Origin: Lentisphaerota bacterium
Lineage (GTDB): Bacteria; Verrucomicrobiota; Kiritimatiellia; UBA8416; VGWJ01
DNA length: 64,000 bases
Assembly: GCA_016873635.1 (NCBI GenBank)
Contig: VGWJ01000002.1
Span: 1 to 64,000, forward strand
Reading direction: 5' to 3'
In this document: in pieces, positions 42,202 through 50,351 of the stretch
Position numbering within the stretch: position 1 is the first letter of the stretch
Layout: every line of letters begins with the position of its first letter
Made by a program: the position numbers and the translations under genes
The notes under the pieces: generated by a model
The model's database searches: none
Seen by the model: only the letters and a program-made list of their open reading frames with translations
What the model was told of the DNA's origin: nothing

Positions 42202-43434
42202 GAGTTTCCGGAAGAGGAGCGAGGCGTTGTGGCCGCCGAAGCCCAGCGAGTTGTTGAGGCAGGCGCGGACCGGCTTTTCGCGGGCCGTATTGGGCACGTA
42301 GTCCAGGTCGCATTCCGGATCGGGTTGCTCCTGGTTGATCGTGGGCGGCACGACGCCGTGTTTGATGGCCAGGGCGCACACCGCGCTTTCGATGCCGGCG
42401 GCCGCGCCCAGCAGGTGGCCGGTCATCGACTTCGACGAGCTGATCATGACGCGGCGCGCGTTCTGCTCGCCCAGGGCGGTCTTGATGGCCCTGGTTTCCG
42501 TCTTGTCGTTGAGCTCGGTGCTTGTGCCGTGCGCGTTGATGTAGTCGATGCCCTCCGGCCCCACGCCGCCGTCGCGCATGGCAAGCTGCATGGCGCGCGC
42601 GGCGCCTTCGCCGCTCTCCGCGGGCGCGGTGATGTGGTAGGCGTCGCAGGTCATGCCGAAGCCGGCCAGCTCGCAGTAGATCGGCGCTCCGCGCCTGCGG
42701 GCGTGCTCGATCTCTTCCATGATGAGGATGGCCGCGCCCTCGGCGATCACGAATCCGTCGCGCCCGGCGTCGAAGGGCCGGCTGGCCCTGGCGGGTTCGT
42801 CGTTGCGCGTGCTCAGGGCGCGCATCGCGCAGAAGCCGCCCACGCCCAGCCCGATCACGGGCGCCTCGGCGCCGCCGGTGACGATCACGTCCGTGTCTCC
42901 GCGCTGGATGCACCGCAGGCCGTCGCCCATCGAGTGCGCCGCGGTGGCGCAGGCGGAGACCACGGCGTAGTTCGGGCCGCGGCAGCCGTACTTGATGGCG
43001 ATCAGCCCCGCCGCGATGTTGGAGATCATCTGCGGAATCATGAACGGCGAGCAGCGTCCGGGGCCCTTCTCCAGCAGCACGCTGTGCTGGAGCTCCAGCG
43101 TGCGCAGGCCGCCGATGCCCGATCCCACGATCACGCCGGCGCGATCGGAGCGCAGCGCCTCCGCCGGCAGGCCCGAGTCCCGCACGGCCAGCTCGGCCGC
43201 CGCCATGGCGTAGTGGGTGTATTCGTCCATCCGGCGCTGGTCCTTCTTGGGAATGAAGGCGTCAATGTCGAATTCCTTGACCTCGCCCGCAATGCGGCTG
43301 TCGTACCCTGAGGCGTCGAAACGGGTGATCGGACCGATGCCCGACACGCCGGACGTGATCCGTTCCCAGAAGCGCCCCAGGTCGCAGCCCAGCGGCGATA
43401 CCACGCCGATGCCCGTTATCACCGCCCTTCGCAT
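42196..43434 (-). CDS. fabF: 3-oxoacyl-[acyl-carrier-protein] synthase II
   Basis: FabF elongates fatty acyl-ACP with malonyl-ACP. The 412-residue enzyme has the full Cys-His-His active site: Cys in VSACATAAHSMG, His in INAHGTSTELND and His in SKSMTGHLLGAAAG, with the conserved Lys. The end PDPECDLDYVPNTARE...NNSLGFGGHNASL is canonical. It is the last gene of the plsX-fabHDG-acpP-fabF operon and contrasts with the divergent ketosynthase at 27976. Confidence 0.96.
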   Translation of the reverse strand: MRRAVITGIGVVSPLGCDLGRFWERITSGVSGIGPITRFDASGYDSRIAGEVKEFDIDAFIPKKDQRRMDEYTHYAMAAAELAVRDSGLPAEALRSDRAGVIVGSGIGGLRTLELQHSVLLEKGPGRCSPFMIPQMISNIAAGLIAIKYGCRGPNYAVVSACATAAHSMGDGLRCIQRGDTDVIVTGGAEAPVIGLGVGGFCAMRALSTRNDEPARASRPFDAGRDGFVIAEGAAILIMEEIEHARRRGAPIYCELAGFGMTCDAYHITAPAESGEGAARAMQLAMRDGGVGPEGIDYINAHGTSTELNDKTETRAIKTALGEQNARRVMISSSKSMTGHLLGAAAGIESAVCALAIKHGVVPPTINQEQPDPECDLDYVPNTAREKPVRACLNNSLGFGGHNASLLFRKLD

Positions 43435-43489
43435 GATGTGGTTTCTGCTCCCGACGCTCGGCGCCGCCGTTGAACGTTTCGATGAAATC

Positions 43490-43515
43490 GGCCGGCCCGC
43501 CGCGGCGGGCCGGCC
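43490..43515. other. Perfect 26-bp palindrome between acpP and fabF
   Basis: GGCCGGCCCGCCG is followed directly by its reverse complement. In the transcript it forms a stem of about 11 bp with a tight loop, 27 bp after the acpP stop and 56 bp before fabF. It has no U-tract. It may act as a partial terminator or an RNA-stabilising hairpin that keeps acpP expression above fabF. Confidence 0.6.
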
Positions 43516-43541
43516 CCGCGAACGCAAGTGCCCGGGATCCC

Positions 43542-43781
43542 CTAAGCGGAGATGCCCTTGTTCTTCAGGTATTCGATGACCGCGCCGACGGTCGTCAGCT
43601 TCTCGGCGTCCTCGTCCGGGATTTCCGCTCCGAACTCCTCTTCGAACGCCATGACCAGCTCGACCGTGTCGAGCGAATCGGCGCCCAGGTCCTCGATGAA
43701 CGAGGCCTGCGGCTTGACCTGGTCGGCGCTGACGCCGAGCTGCTCCACGATGATTTCCTTCACTTTGTCTTCAAGGGCCAT
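43542..43781 (-). CDS. acpP: Acyl carrier protein
   Basis: A 79-residue acidic ACP. The phosphopantetheine attachment Ser is in the motif [13 protein letters not shown]. The helices [15 protein letters not shown] and [13 protein letters not shown] are standard. AGGAGAGCAG lies upstream of the ATG (AAAGGAGAGC). It carries acyl chains through the Fab enzymes encoded around it and presumably also serves PlsX. Confidence 0.97.
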   Translation of the reverse strand: MALEDKVKEIIVEQLGVSADQVKPQASFIEDLGADSLDTVELVMAFEEEFGAEIPDEDAEKLTTVGAVIEYLKNKGISA

Positions 43782-43799
43782 GATCTGCTCTCCTTTGTG

Positions 43800-44543
43800 T
43801 TACATTGCCATGCCGCCACTCACCGTCAGCACCTGTCCGGTCATGTACGAGGAGTCCTCGCCGGCCAGGAAGACCACCACCCGCGCCACGTCGCGCGCCG
43901 AGCCGAAGCGCTGCATCGGTATCGCTTCCAGCATCCGGCGGCGCACGTCCTCGGGCAACGCTTCCGTCATTTTCGTCTCGATGAATCCCGGGGCGACGGC
44001 GTTGACGCGAATGCCGCGCGAGGCCAGCTCCTTGGCCGCCGACTTGGTGAACGCGATCACGCCCGCCTTGGAGGCCGCATAGTTGCACTGCCCCGCGTTT
44101 CCGATCAAGCCGATAATCGAGGCGATATTCACGATCACGCCGCCGCGCTGCTTCATCATCGGCCGCGTCACCGCCCTGGTGAAAAGGAACGTGCCTTTCA
44201 GGTTCACCCGCAGCACGGCGTCCCAGTCCTCTTCGCTCATGCGCGCCAGGAACGTGTCGCGCGTGATCCCGGCGTTGTTGACCAGGATATCCAGCCCGCC
44301 GAGCGTCTCCGCGGCGGAGCCAACGGCCGCGGCGACCGCGCCGCCGTCGCCCACGTCCACGGCGATGCGCGCCGCGCGGCGCCCCCGGGCCTCCACCGCC
44401 GCCGCCGTTTCCGCCAGCCAGTCCGCCTGGAGATCGCACAGGGCAAGGTCGGCGCCTTCCGCCGCCAGTTCCTCGGCGATGGCGCGGCCGATGCCGCGCG
44501 CCGCCCCGGTCACGATCGCCCGCCTGCCTTCCAGAACGCCCAT
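43800..44543 (-). CDS. fabG: 3-oxoacyl-[acyl-carrier-protein] reductase
   Basis: A 247-residue short-chain dehydrogenase that reduces 3-oxoacyl-ACP with NADPH. The nucleotide loop [20 protein letters not shown] motif ([10 protein letters not shown]), catalytic Ser ([13 protein letters not shown]) and YAASKAG (Tyr, Lys) are all present, as is the C-terminal [16 protein letters not shown]. It sits between fabD and acpP. Confidence 0.96.
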   Translation of the reverse strand: MGVLEGRRAIVTGAARGIGRAIAEELAAEGADLALCDLQADWLAETAAAVEARGRRAARIAVDVGDGGAVAAAVGSAAETLGGLDILVNNAGITRDTFLARMSEEDWDAVLRVNLKGTFLFTRAVTRPMMKQRGGVIVNIASIIGLIGNAGQCNYAASKAGVIAFTKSAAKELASRGIRVNAVAPGFIETKMTEALPEDVRRRMLEAIPMQRFGSARDVARVVVFLAGEDSSYMTGQVLTVSGGMAM

Positions 44544-44580
44544 GCCGTCTCTCCCGCCCGCCGCAACGCGGGCCGCGCTC

Positions 44581-45507
44581 CTACGCCTTCAGGGCTTCGG
44601 CGGCCCGCTCCAGCGAGGAGCAGTCCTGTATGTTATGAAGCGCCGCCGACCTGTCAATCCGCTTAATCAGGCCGGTGACCACGCGGCCCGGCCCGCATTC
44701 CGCGTAAACCCTGAAGCCGCCGTGCATGAACCACTCCACGCACGACAGCCAGCGCACCGGCGAGGTCACCTGCGCGACCATCGTGCGGCGGATCTCCGCC
44801 GCCTCGTGCGGACGGCCCGTGACGTTGGCCACGACGGGCATGCACGGCGGACGGAAAGCAACGGAAGCGAGAAAAGCGTCCAGCCGCCGCGCGGCCGGCG
44901 CCATGAGCGAGGAGTGAAACGCCCCGGCCACGTTCAGGACCACGGTCTTCGCGGCCCCGGCTTCGACCGCCAGCTTCTCCGCGGCCGCGACGGCCGCCCG
45001 CTCCCCGGAAAGCACGATCTGCTCCGCGGAGTTGACGTTGGCCTTCTCCACGCCCGCGGAAGCGCAGATGGCGTCAATGCGCTCGACCGGCAGCCCGATC
45101 ACGCTGACCATGCCGCCCGCGCGCGCCTGGCAGGCCTCCTGCATGAAGCGCCCGCGCGCCTCCAGAACCCGCAGCGTGTCTTCGAACGACAGCGCGCCCG
45201 CCGCGTGCAGCGCCGTCCATTCGCCCAGGCTCAAGCCCGCCGCCGCCGCGAAGCCCGTCCCGCCCAGCTTCACCTCGAGCGCCTTGAGACAGGCCATGCT
45301 CGTCACGAAGATCGCCGGCTGGCAACGGTCGGACCGCGTGAGATCCTCCTCCGGCCCCTCGAAGCAGATCCGCGACAGCGGATATCCCAGGACCTCGTCG
45401 GCCCGGGCGAAGAGGCGCGCGCATTCGGGATACGCCGCCGCGAGGTCCCTGCCCATGCCCGCCGCCTGCGCGCCCTGCCCCGAGAAAACCACCGCACGCT
45501 TCGTCAT
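44581..45507 (-). CDS. fabD: Malonyl CoA-acyl carrier protein transacylase
   Basis: FabD moves malonate from CoA to ACP. The 308-residue protein starts [14 protein letters not shown]. The nucleophilic Ser is in [10 protein letters not shown], where Leu replaces the usual His of GHSLGE. The catalytic His is in [11 protein letters not shown], and QxxR-type contacts ([12 protein letters not shown]) are kept. It starts just after fabH (2 bp gap) and precedes fabG. A slight substrate-loop change does not alter the assignment. Confidence 0.95.
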   Translation of the reverse strand: MTKRAVVFSGQGAQAAGMGRDLAAAYPECARLFARADEVLGYPLSRICFEGPEEDLTRSDRCQPAIFVTSMACLKALEVKLGGTGFAAAAGLSLGEWTALHAAGALSFEDTLRVLEARGRFMQEACQARAGGMVSVIGLPVERIDAICASAGVEKANVNSAEQIVLSGERAAVAAAEKLAVEAGAAKTVVLNVAGAFHSSLMAPAARRLDAFLASVAFRPPCMPVVANVTGRPHEAAEIRRTMVAQVTSPVRWLSCVEWFMHGGFRVYAECGPGRVVTGLIKRIDRSAALHNIQDCSSLERAAEALKA

Positions 45508-45509
45508 GT

Positions 45510-46517
45510 CTACCACTCCATCACCGTGGCGCCCCACGTGAATCCGCCCCCGAAAGCCACGAACAGCACGATATCGCCTTTCTTCAGCTTGCCGCCGCGG
45601 GCGGCCTCGTCGAGGCAGACGGGCACGGAAGCCGCCGACAGATTCCCCACCCGATCCAGGTTGACGATGAACTTGTCCATGCAGTCGCCCAGGCGGCTGG
45701 CGATGGCGCTGATGATCCGCATGTTGGCCTGGTGCGGTATGACCCAGTCCACGTCGTCAATGGTCATTCCGCAGCGCTGCAGCGCCTTCTGCCCGGCGTC
45801 GCACATGTAGCGCACGGCATGCTTGAACACCTCGTTGCCGGTCATCTTCATGTAGTGCAGGCGCCGGTCGAGGGTGGCCGGGCTGGCGGGGTTGCGGCTG
45901 CCGCCGCCGGGCAGGTTCAGCAGTTCGGCCAGCGCGCCGTCGGAACCCATGTGGGACGCCATGATGCCCCGCCCCGCGTCCGCGCGCCGCATGACCACCG
46001 CGCCCGCCCCGTCGCCGAAGAGCACGCAGGTGGCGCGGTCCCGCCAGTCGGTGATGCAACTCAGCTTTTCCGCCCCGATGACCAGCGCCGTGCGCACGGA
46101 GCCTTCCGCGATCAGCGCCCGCGCCGCGTCCATGCCGTAGAGAAAACCCGAGCAGGCCGCCGACAGGTCCATGCAGTAAGCGTTGCGCGCGCCGAGGCGG
46201 TCCTGCACGAAGCAGGCCGTGTTGGGAAAGAACATGTCCGGCGTGATCGTGGCCACGACGATCAGGTCCGCTTCCTCGGGCGTCACGCCGGCGTTCCGCA
46301 TGGCGCGGCGCGCGGCTTCCGTCGCCATGTCGGACGAGGCCTCGTCGTCGCGGGCGATGTGCCGCTCGCTGATGCCCGTCCGCGTTCGGATCCACTCGTC
46401 GGAGGTCTCGACCATCTTTTCCAGGTCGTGGTTGGTGAGCACGCGTTCCGGCAGGTACGAGCCGGTGCCGACGATCGTCACCGGCCTGGCATTCCGAACT
46501 GGATCACTGGCACTCAT
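45510..46517 (-). CDS. fabH: 3-oxoacyl-[acyl-carrier-protein] synthase III
   Basis: FabH starts fatty-acid synthesis by condensing acyl-CoA with malonyl-ACP. The 335-residue thiolase-fold enzyme has the Cys-His-Asn triad: Cys in LSAACSGFLYG, His in VIPHQANMRI and Asn in VGNLSAASVP. ETSDEWIRTRTGI near the N-terminus is the usual CoA-binding region. The ATG overlaps the plsX stop (ATGA). Confidence 0.96.
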   Translation of the reverse strand: MSASDPVRNARPVTIVGTGSYLPERVLTNHDLEKMVETSDEWIRTRTGISERHIARDDEASSDMATEAARRAMRNAGVTPEEADLIVVATITPDMFFPNTACFVQDRLGARNAYCMDLSAACSGFLYGMDAARALIAEGSVRTALVIGAEKLSCITDWRDRATCVLFGDGAGAVVMRRADAGRGIMASHMGSDGALAELLNLPGGGSRNPASPATLDRRLHYMKMTGNEVFKHAVRYMCDAGQKALQRCGMTIDDVDWVIPHQANMRIISAIASRLGDCMDKFIVNLDRVGNLSAASVPVCLDEAARGGKLKKGDIVLFVAFGGGFTWGATVMEW

Positions 46518-47521
46518 CTTTTCAGCCCGCCGCGCGCCAGCTCGCCGGCGATCAGACCGCCGATCTGCTGGTGCACCGACTCCGACGCCACGCGGATGGC
46601 GTGGAAAATGGCGCGGGATGATGACGCGCCGTGCGTGATAATACAAACACCGTTAACGCCGAGCAGGGGCGCGCCCCCGTACATCTCGGGGTCCATGCGC
46701 CGCTTCATCGTGCGGAAAGCGCCGTACAGCAGCGCCGAGCCCAGCATCCGCACGGGGTTGCTGGTGAGCTCCTGCTTCATCCAATGGCTGATCGCGTGGG
46801 CCACGCTTTCGCTGGTCTTCAGGACGATATTGCCGACAAAGCCGTCGCAGACCACGACGTCGGTGTGGCCCTCGAACAGGTCGTGGCCTTCCACGTTGCC
46901 CGCGAACTTCAGGGGCGCCTCGCTGAGCAGCTTGAAAGTCTCCTTGGTGGTCTCGTTGCCCTTGATGTCCTCGCCGCCGATGCTCAGCAGCCCGACCGCG
47001 GGTTCCGGGCGGCCCAGGATGACGCGCGAATAGACGCTGCCCATGACCGCGAACTGGGCCAGATGCAGCGGTGTGCAGTCGATCGTGGCGCCGGCGTCGA
47101 GCAGCACCAAGGGATGGCGCTGCGTGGGCAAAACCGCGGCGATGGCCGGCCGCTCCACGCCTTCCAGGGTGCGCAGCTTCAGGGTGGCGGCCACGACCAC
47201 CGCGCCGGTGTTGCCCGCCGAGACGACCGCGTCGGCCTCGCCCTGCTTGACCAGGTCCACGGCGCGGCCGATGGACGAATCCTTCTTCCTGCGAATCGCC
47301 AGGGCGGGCGTTTCGTCCATGCCCACGACTTCGGCGGCGTGCCGGATCTCGATGCGGGGCGAGACGGGGCCGTGCCGCTGCAGCTCGCCGCGCACGGCCT
47401 GCTCGTCGCCCACCAGGATGAGGCGGTCGAAACCTTGCAGGTCGCGCGCCGCGGCGGCCGCGCCCGCGACGACTTCACGCGGCGCGTAGTCGCCGCCCAT
47501 GGCGTCAACGGCAATCCTCAT
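46514..47521 (-). CDS. plsX: Phosphate acyltransferase PlsX
   Basis: PlsX converts acyl-ACP to acyl-phosphate for phospholipid synthesis. The 335-residue protein begins MRIAVDAMGGDYAPREVVAGA and contains VSAGNTGAVVVAATLKLRTLEGVERPA, LLSIGGEDIKGN and GFVGNIVLKTSESVAHA, all typical. It follows rpmF by 16 bp, the widely conserved rpmF-plsX-fabH order, and overlaps fabH by 4 bp. Confidence 0.97.
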   Translation of the reverse strand: MRIAVDAMGGDYAPREVVAGAAAAARDLQGFDRLILVGDEQAVRGELQRHGPVSPRIEIRHAAEVVGMDETPALAIRRKKDSSIGRAVDLVKQGEADAVVSAGNTGAVVVAATLKLRTLEGVERPAIAAVLPTQRHPLVLLDAGATIDCTPLHLAQFAVMGSVYSRVILGRPEPAVGLLSIGGEDIKGNETTKETFKLLSEAPLKFAGNVEGHDLFEGHTDVVVCDGFVGNIVLKTSESVAHAISHWMKQELTSNPVRMLGSALLYGAFRTMKRRMDPEMYGGAPLLGVNGVCIITHGASSSRAIFHAIRVASESVHQQIGGLIAGELARGGLKR

Positions 47522-47537
47522 GCAGGCTCTCCCGGCC

Positions 47538-47723
47538 CTAGGCCTCGGTGTCCACGCTGACCACGGGACGGCCGCGGTAGGCGCCGCACGCGGGACAAAC
47601 CCGGTGCGGGCGGCGCGGAGCGCCGCAGGCGGGGCACGGACTCACGGCAATTGCCGCGTGCCGGTGCGAACGCTTGCGCATGCGGATTCGGCTCTTGGAC
47701 TTCTTCCTTTTCGGTACGGCCAT
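47538..47723 (-). CDS. rpmF: 50S ribosomal protein L32
   Basis: A 61-residue L32 starting AVPKRKKSKSRIRMRKRSH with two CxxC pairs (CPACG, CPACG) for zinc. It precedes plsX in the usual yceD-rpmF-plsX-fab order. GAGGAGAGGC stands before the ATG. Confidence 0.96.
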   Translation of the reverse strand: MAVPKRKKSKSRIRMRKRSHRHAAIAVSPCPACGAPRRPHRVCPACGAYRGRPVVSVDTEA

Positions 47724-47809
47724 GCTGCCTCTCCTCGCCGCGCCCGGCGGAGCTGCCTCCTCCGGCGCGGAGCATCACGCCGACGGACCCCGCGGGCCCG
47801 ACGGCGGCG

Positions 47810-48271
47810 TTATTCCCCTTCATCCAGGCCGTCCAGCGCCGCCCACCGGACCTCTTCCGTCGGCCGGCACCCGCACCGGCCCGCGTTCAGGTTCGCGCCG
47901 CATTGCGGACACAGGCCCCGGCACTGCGCGCGGCACACCGGATGGCTGGGAAAGGCGAGGAGGATAGCTTCCCGCATGGCGGGGGTCAAGTCCACAGAGG
48001 CCCCCGGATTCGACAGCTCCTGCGTGAAGACGAAAGCGGGCTCCTCGGCCTCGTAGGCGAACATCTCGCCGCAGCGCCCGCAGCGGAAGCGCACCCGCGC
48101 GCCCACCCGCCCGCGCACGACCATCTCACGGCCCACCAGGCAAACGGTCAGGTCGTAGCGCAGCGGACCGTCCGGCTGCGCGGCGTCCTCCCGCAAGTCC
48201 AGGGCCGCCGGCTCTTCCGTGCCGCGTACGGCAAGCCCGCCCCTCGGCAGCCGGCCGGCGTCAATGCGCAT
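47810..48271 (-). CDS. yceD: YceD/DUF177 family protein
   Basis: A 153-residue YceD-family protein. These proteins are nearly always encoded next to rpmF and are thought to act in ribosome or rRNA metabolism. Visible marks are a central CGRCGEMF pair, VDLTPAMREAILLAFPSHPVC, and the C-terminal CRGLCPQCGANLN motif typical of the family. Its start overlaps the coaD end by 11 bp. Confidence 0.9.
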   Translation of the reverse strand: MRIDAGRLPRGGLAVRGTEEPAALDLREDAAQPDGPLRYDLTVCLVGREMVVRGRVGARVRFRCGRCGEMFAYEAEEPAFVFTQELSNPGASVDLTPAMREAILLAFPSHPVCRAQCRGLCPQCGANLNAGRCGCRPTEEVRWAALDGLDEGE

Positions 48272-48749
48272 GCCCGAACTTCCTTCTCAGCATCCGCTCC
48301 ACCGGCTCCGGGACAAACTCGCCGGTCTCGCCGCCGAAGAGGGCCACTTCCCGCACGGTGCTGGAACTGACGTAGCTGTGGCTTTCCTTGGGCATCATGA
48401 ACAGCGTCTCGATCTCGGGCGCCAGCTTCCGGTTGGTCAGGGCCATCTGGAACTCGAACTCGAAATCGGAATAGGCCCGCAGCCCCCGGATCAGCACCCG
48501 CGCGCCCTTCCTGCGGGCGAACTCGACCAGCAGCCCGTCGAAAGCCTCGACGGTCACGTTGTCCATTCCGGCCACGACCTCGCGCGCCATGGCCATGCGC
48601 TCCTCGGCGCTGAACAGGTTGTCCTTGGGCGGAGCCGCGGCCACGGCCAGGATCAGGCGGTCGAAGATCTCCGCGCCGCGCTCGATCAGGTCCAGGTGCC
48701 CCAGGGTCATGGGATCGAATGTGCCCGCGTATATCGCCAGATCAGTCAT
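48261..48749 (-). CDS. coaD: Phosphopantetheine adenylyltransferase
   Basis: CoaD makes dephospho-CoA from 4'-phosphopantetheine and ATP. The 162-residue protein carries the nucleotidyltransferase signature AGTFDPMTLGHLDLI, the RGLRAYSDFEFEFQMALTNRKL block and SSSTVREVA. The ATG 48749 overlaps the rsmD stop by 4 bp. CoA supply, ACP and fatty-acid genes are thus contiguous here. Confidence 0.96.
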   Translation of the reverse strand: MTDLAIYAGTFDPMTLGHLDLIERGAEIFDRLILAVAAAPPKDNLFSAEERMAMAREVVAGMDNVTVEAFDGLLVEFARRKGARVLIRGLRAYSDFEFEFQMALTNRKLAPEIETLFMMPKESHSYVSSSTVREVALFGGETGEFVPEPVERMLRRKFGHAH

Positions 48750-49291
48750 TGCTTCTCCCTCGCGTAGAACCGCAGACAAGTTTCGCCGTAGGTGCGCTCA
48801 TCCGTCAACGACCAACTTGCGGCCGCCGGGGCGGCTTCGCCGGCCGCCTGCTCGACGACGACGAGGCCTTCGCCCGCGACGACGCCGGCGCCGCCCAGCG
48901 CGTCAAGCAGCCTTTCACGCCGGTCCAGCGTGCCGTACGGCGGGTCGGCGAATACCAGGTCGAACGGACCGCCCGGCAACCCCCGCCGCAGCGCGCCGCG
49001 AACGTCCGCCGCCACGACGGTCCCGCCGCCGCACAGATCCGCCACGTTGCGGCGCAGGTATTGCAGCGCGCGGCGGCCGGACTCCACCCACACGACCCGG
49101 GCCGCGCCGCGGCTGTGCGCTTCGATGCCCACCGCGCCGGTGCCGGCAAACAGGTCCAGAAACGCCGCGCCGGCCACGCGCCCCGCCAGGATGGAGAAGA
49201 GCGCCTCCCGCACGCGGTCCTGCGTGGGCCGCACCCCCGAGCGGGGCGCGGCCAGACGCCGCCCGCGCAATGTCCCTCCGGTCACACGCAT
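48746..49291 (-). CDS. rsmD: 16S rRNA (guanine966-N2)-methyltransferase
   Basis: RsmD methylates G966 of 16S rRNA. The 181-residue protein starts MRVTGGTLRGRRLAAP, continues RPTQDRVREALFSIL and has the SAM-binding LDLFAGTGAVGIEAHSRGA and the catalytic DPPY (FADPPYGTL). The rsmD-coaD pair with an ATGA overlap is widespread. The frame remains open to 49381, but MRVTGG is the standard start. Confidence 0.95.
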   Translation of the reverse strand: MRVTGGTLRGRRLAAPRSGVRPTQDRVREALFSILAGRVAGAAFLDLFAGTGAVGIEAHSRGAARVVWVESGRRALQYLRRNVADLCGGGTVVAADVRGALRRGLPGGPFDLVFADPPYGTLDRRERLLDALGGAGVVAGEGLVVVEQAAGEAAPAAASWSLTDERTYGETCLRFYAREKQ

Positions 49292-49377
49292 CCGAACTGA
49301 CCTCGCGTACGGCGCCGGCGTCCCGCCGGCATGCCGCGCCGGGCGACCGGCGCGACGCCGGCGCCGCAACGCATGCT

Positions 49378-49959
49378 TCACGGGCTCAGGATGGCCGTGA
49401 GGCCGCGCCGCACGATCATCACCCCGATCGCGGCCAGCAGCAGGCCGGCCACCTTGGAAATGGCCTTCGACCCGGCTTTGCCCAGAAAGGCGTGCAGCCG
49501 TTCCGCATGGTGAAAGACCACGCCCGCGATGAGGATGTTAACGATCAACGCCGCGGCCGTGGGCGCGACGCCGTGCTGATTCAACAGCAGGATCGAAGTC
49601 GTCAGCACGGCCGGGCCCGTGATCAGGGGAACGCCGATCGGCACGGCGCCCAGGCTGTCGGGGTCAACCTGCCGCCTGCTCTTCTCGGCGCTGAGCATGT
49701 CGCTCATCGAGACGACAAACAGCAGCGTCCCGCCGGCGATCATGAAATCGGCGATCGTGATGCCCAGCAGCCGCAGCACGGCGCTGCCCACCGCCAGGAA
49801 GAGCAGCGCCACCGCGCCGGCCGTGATCACGGACTGCCGCAGGACGCGCGGCACGGCGGCGCGATCCAGGTCCTGCGTCAGACCGATGAACAGCGGCAGC
49901 ACGCCGAAAGCGTCCACCGCCACGAACAGCGGCACAAAACACAGCCAGAAGTCTTTCAC
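49378..49959 (-). CDS. MarC/UPF0056 family integral membrane protein
   Basis: A 193-residue membrane protein with six predicted helices. The start KDFWLCFVPLFVAVDAFGVLPLF, the GGTLLFVVSMSDML segment and VPLITGPAVLTTSILL are typical of MarC (UPF0056). The role is unknown; the old link to antibiotic resistance is not supported. It starts with GTG at 49959, 11 bp after a predicted -10 box. Confidence 0.9.
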   Translation of the reverse strand: MKDFWLCFVPLFVAVDAFGVLPLFIGLTQDLDRAAVPRVLRQSVITAGAVALLFLAVGSAVLRLLGITIADFMIAGGTLLFVVSMSDMLSAEKSRRQVDPDSLGAVPIGVPLITGPAVLTTSILLLNQHGVAPTAAALIVNILIAGVVFHHAERLHAFLGKAGSKAISKVAGLLLAAIGVMIVRRGLTAILSP

Positions 49960-49970
49960 CGTTGTCCCGC

Positions 49971-49999
49971 ATCCTAGGGTCCGCCCCCCGCCGCGTCAA
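49971..49999 (-). promoter_or_regulatory. Predicted promoter for the MarC-family gene
   Basis: TTGACG, 17 bp, TAGGAT on the minus strand; 11 bp separate the -10 box from the GTG start, so the leader is only a few bases. Confidence 0.5.
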
Positions 50000-50130
50000 C
50001 TGCGGCTTGTTCGCGTCGGCGCAGGGCCTCCCACCGGGAAACTCTCACCCCCGCACGCAATCACTTCGTCGTCCGGGTGCGGCGCCAGCGCCGGAATGCG
50101 GTCGGCGGCGGAGAACACAGGGGGGGTTGC
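49996..50130 (-). pseudogene. N-terminal remnant of a PIG-L/LmbE-type deacetylase
   Basis: On the minus strand RIPALAPHPDDEVIACGG matches the zinc-binding start of PIG-L deacetylases (APHPDDE..GCGG). It follows no start codon of its own, and after ESFPVGGPAPTRTS the frame ends at a stop. Only this 20-30 residue fragment remains. The rest of the 390-bp gap between the MarC and permease genes (to 50351) holds no other recognisable coding sequence. Confidence 0.5.
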
Positions 50131-50351
50131 CTCGAACGCTCCGTTGTCCGGCGTGCATCCGCCGAAGACGCACAGGCATGCCGCGTCCCGGCGCTTCGCG
50201 TGGCGCTCCGCGCGGCATGCGCTCCGGGCGCCGTCCGTTCCGTTCGCGCTGCGCGGCGTAACCCGGCAAACAAACGCCATGCTTGCCGTAAAGCAACGGT
50301 CTGCGGTTGCTTCTTTGTCCGACGTTCCCACCTGGAAGCCCGCGCCATTGC

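Noticed and set aside
39170-42301. A 1043-codon plus-strand frame antisense to nrdJ
   Set aside because: It lacks any domain and has the His/Arg/Val-rich composition of an antisense frame. nrdJ is unequivocal.
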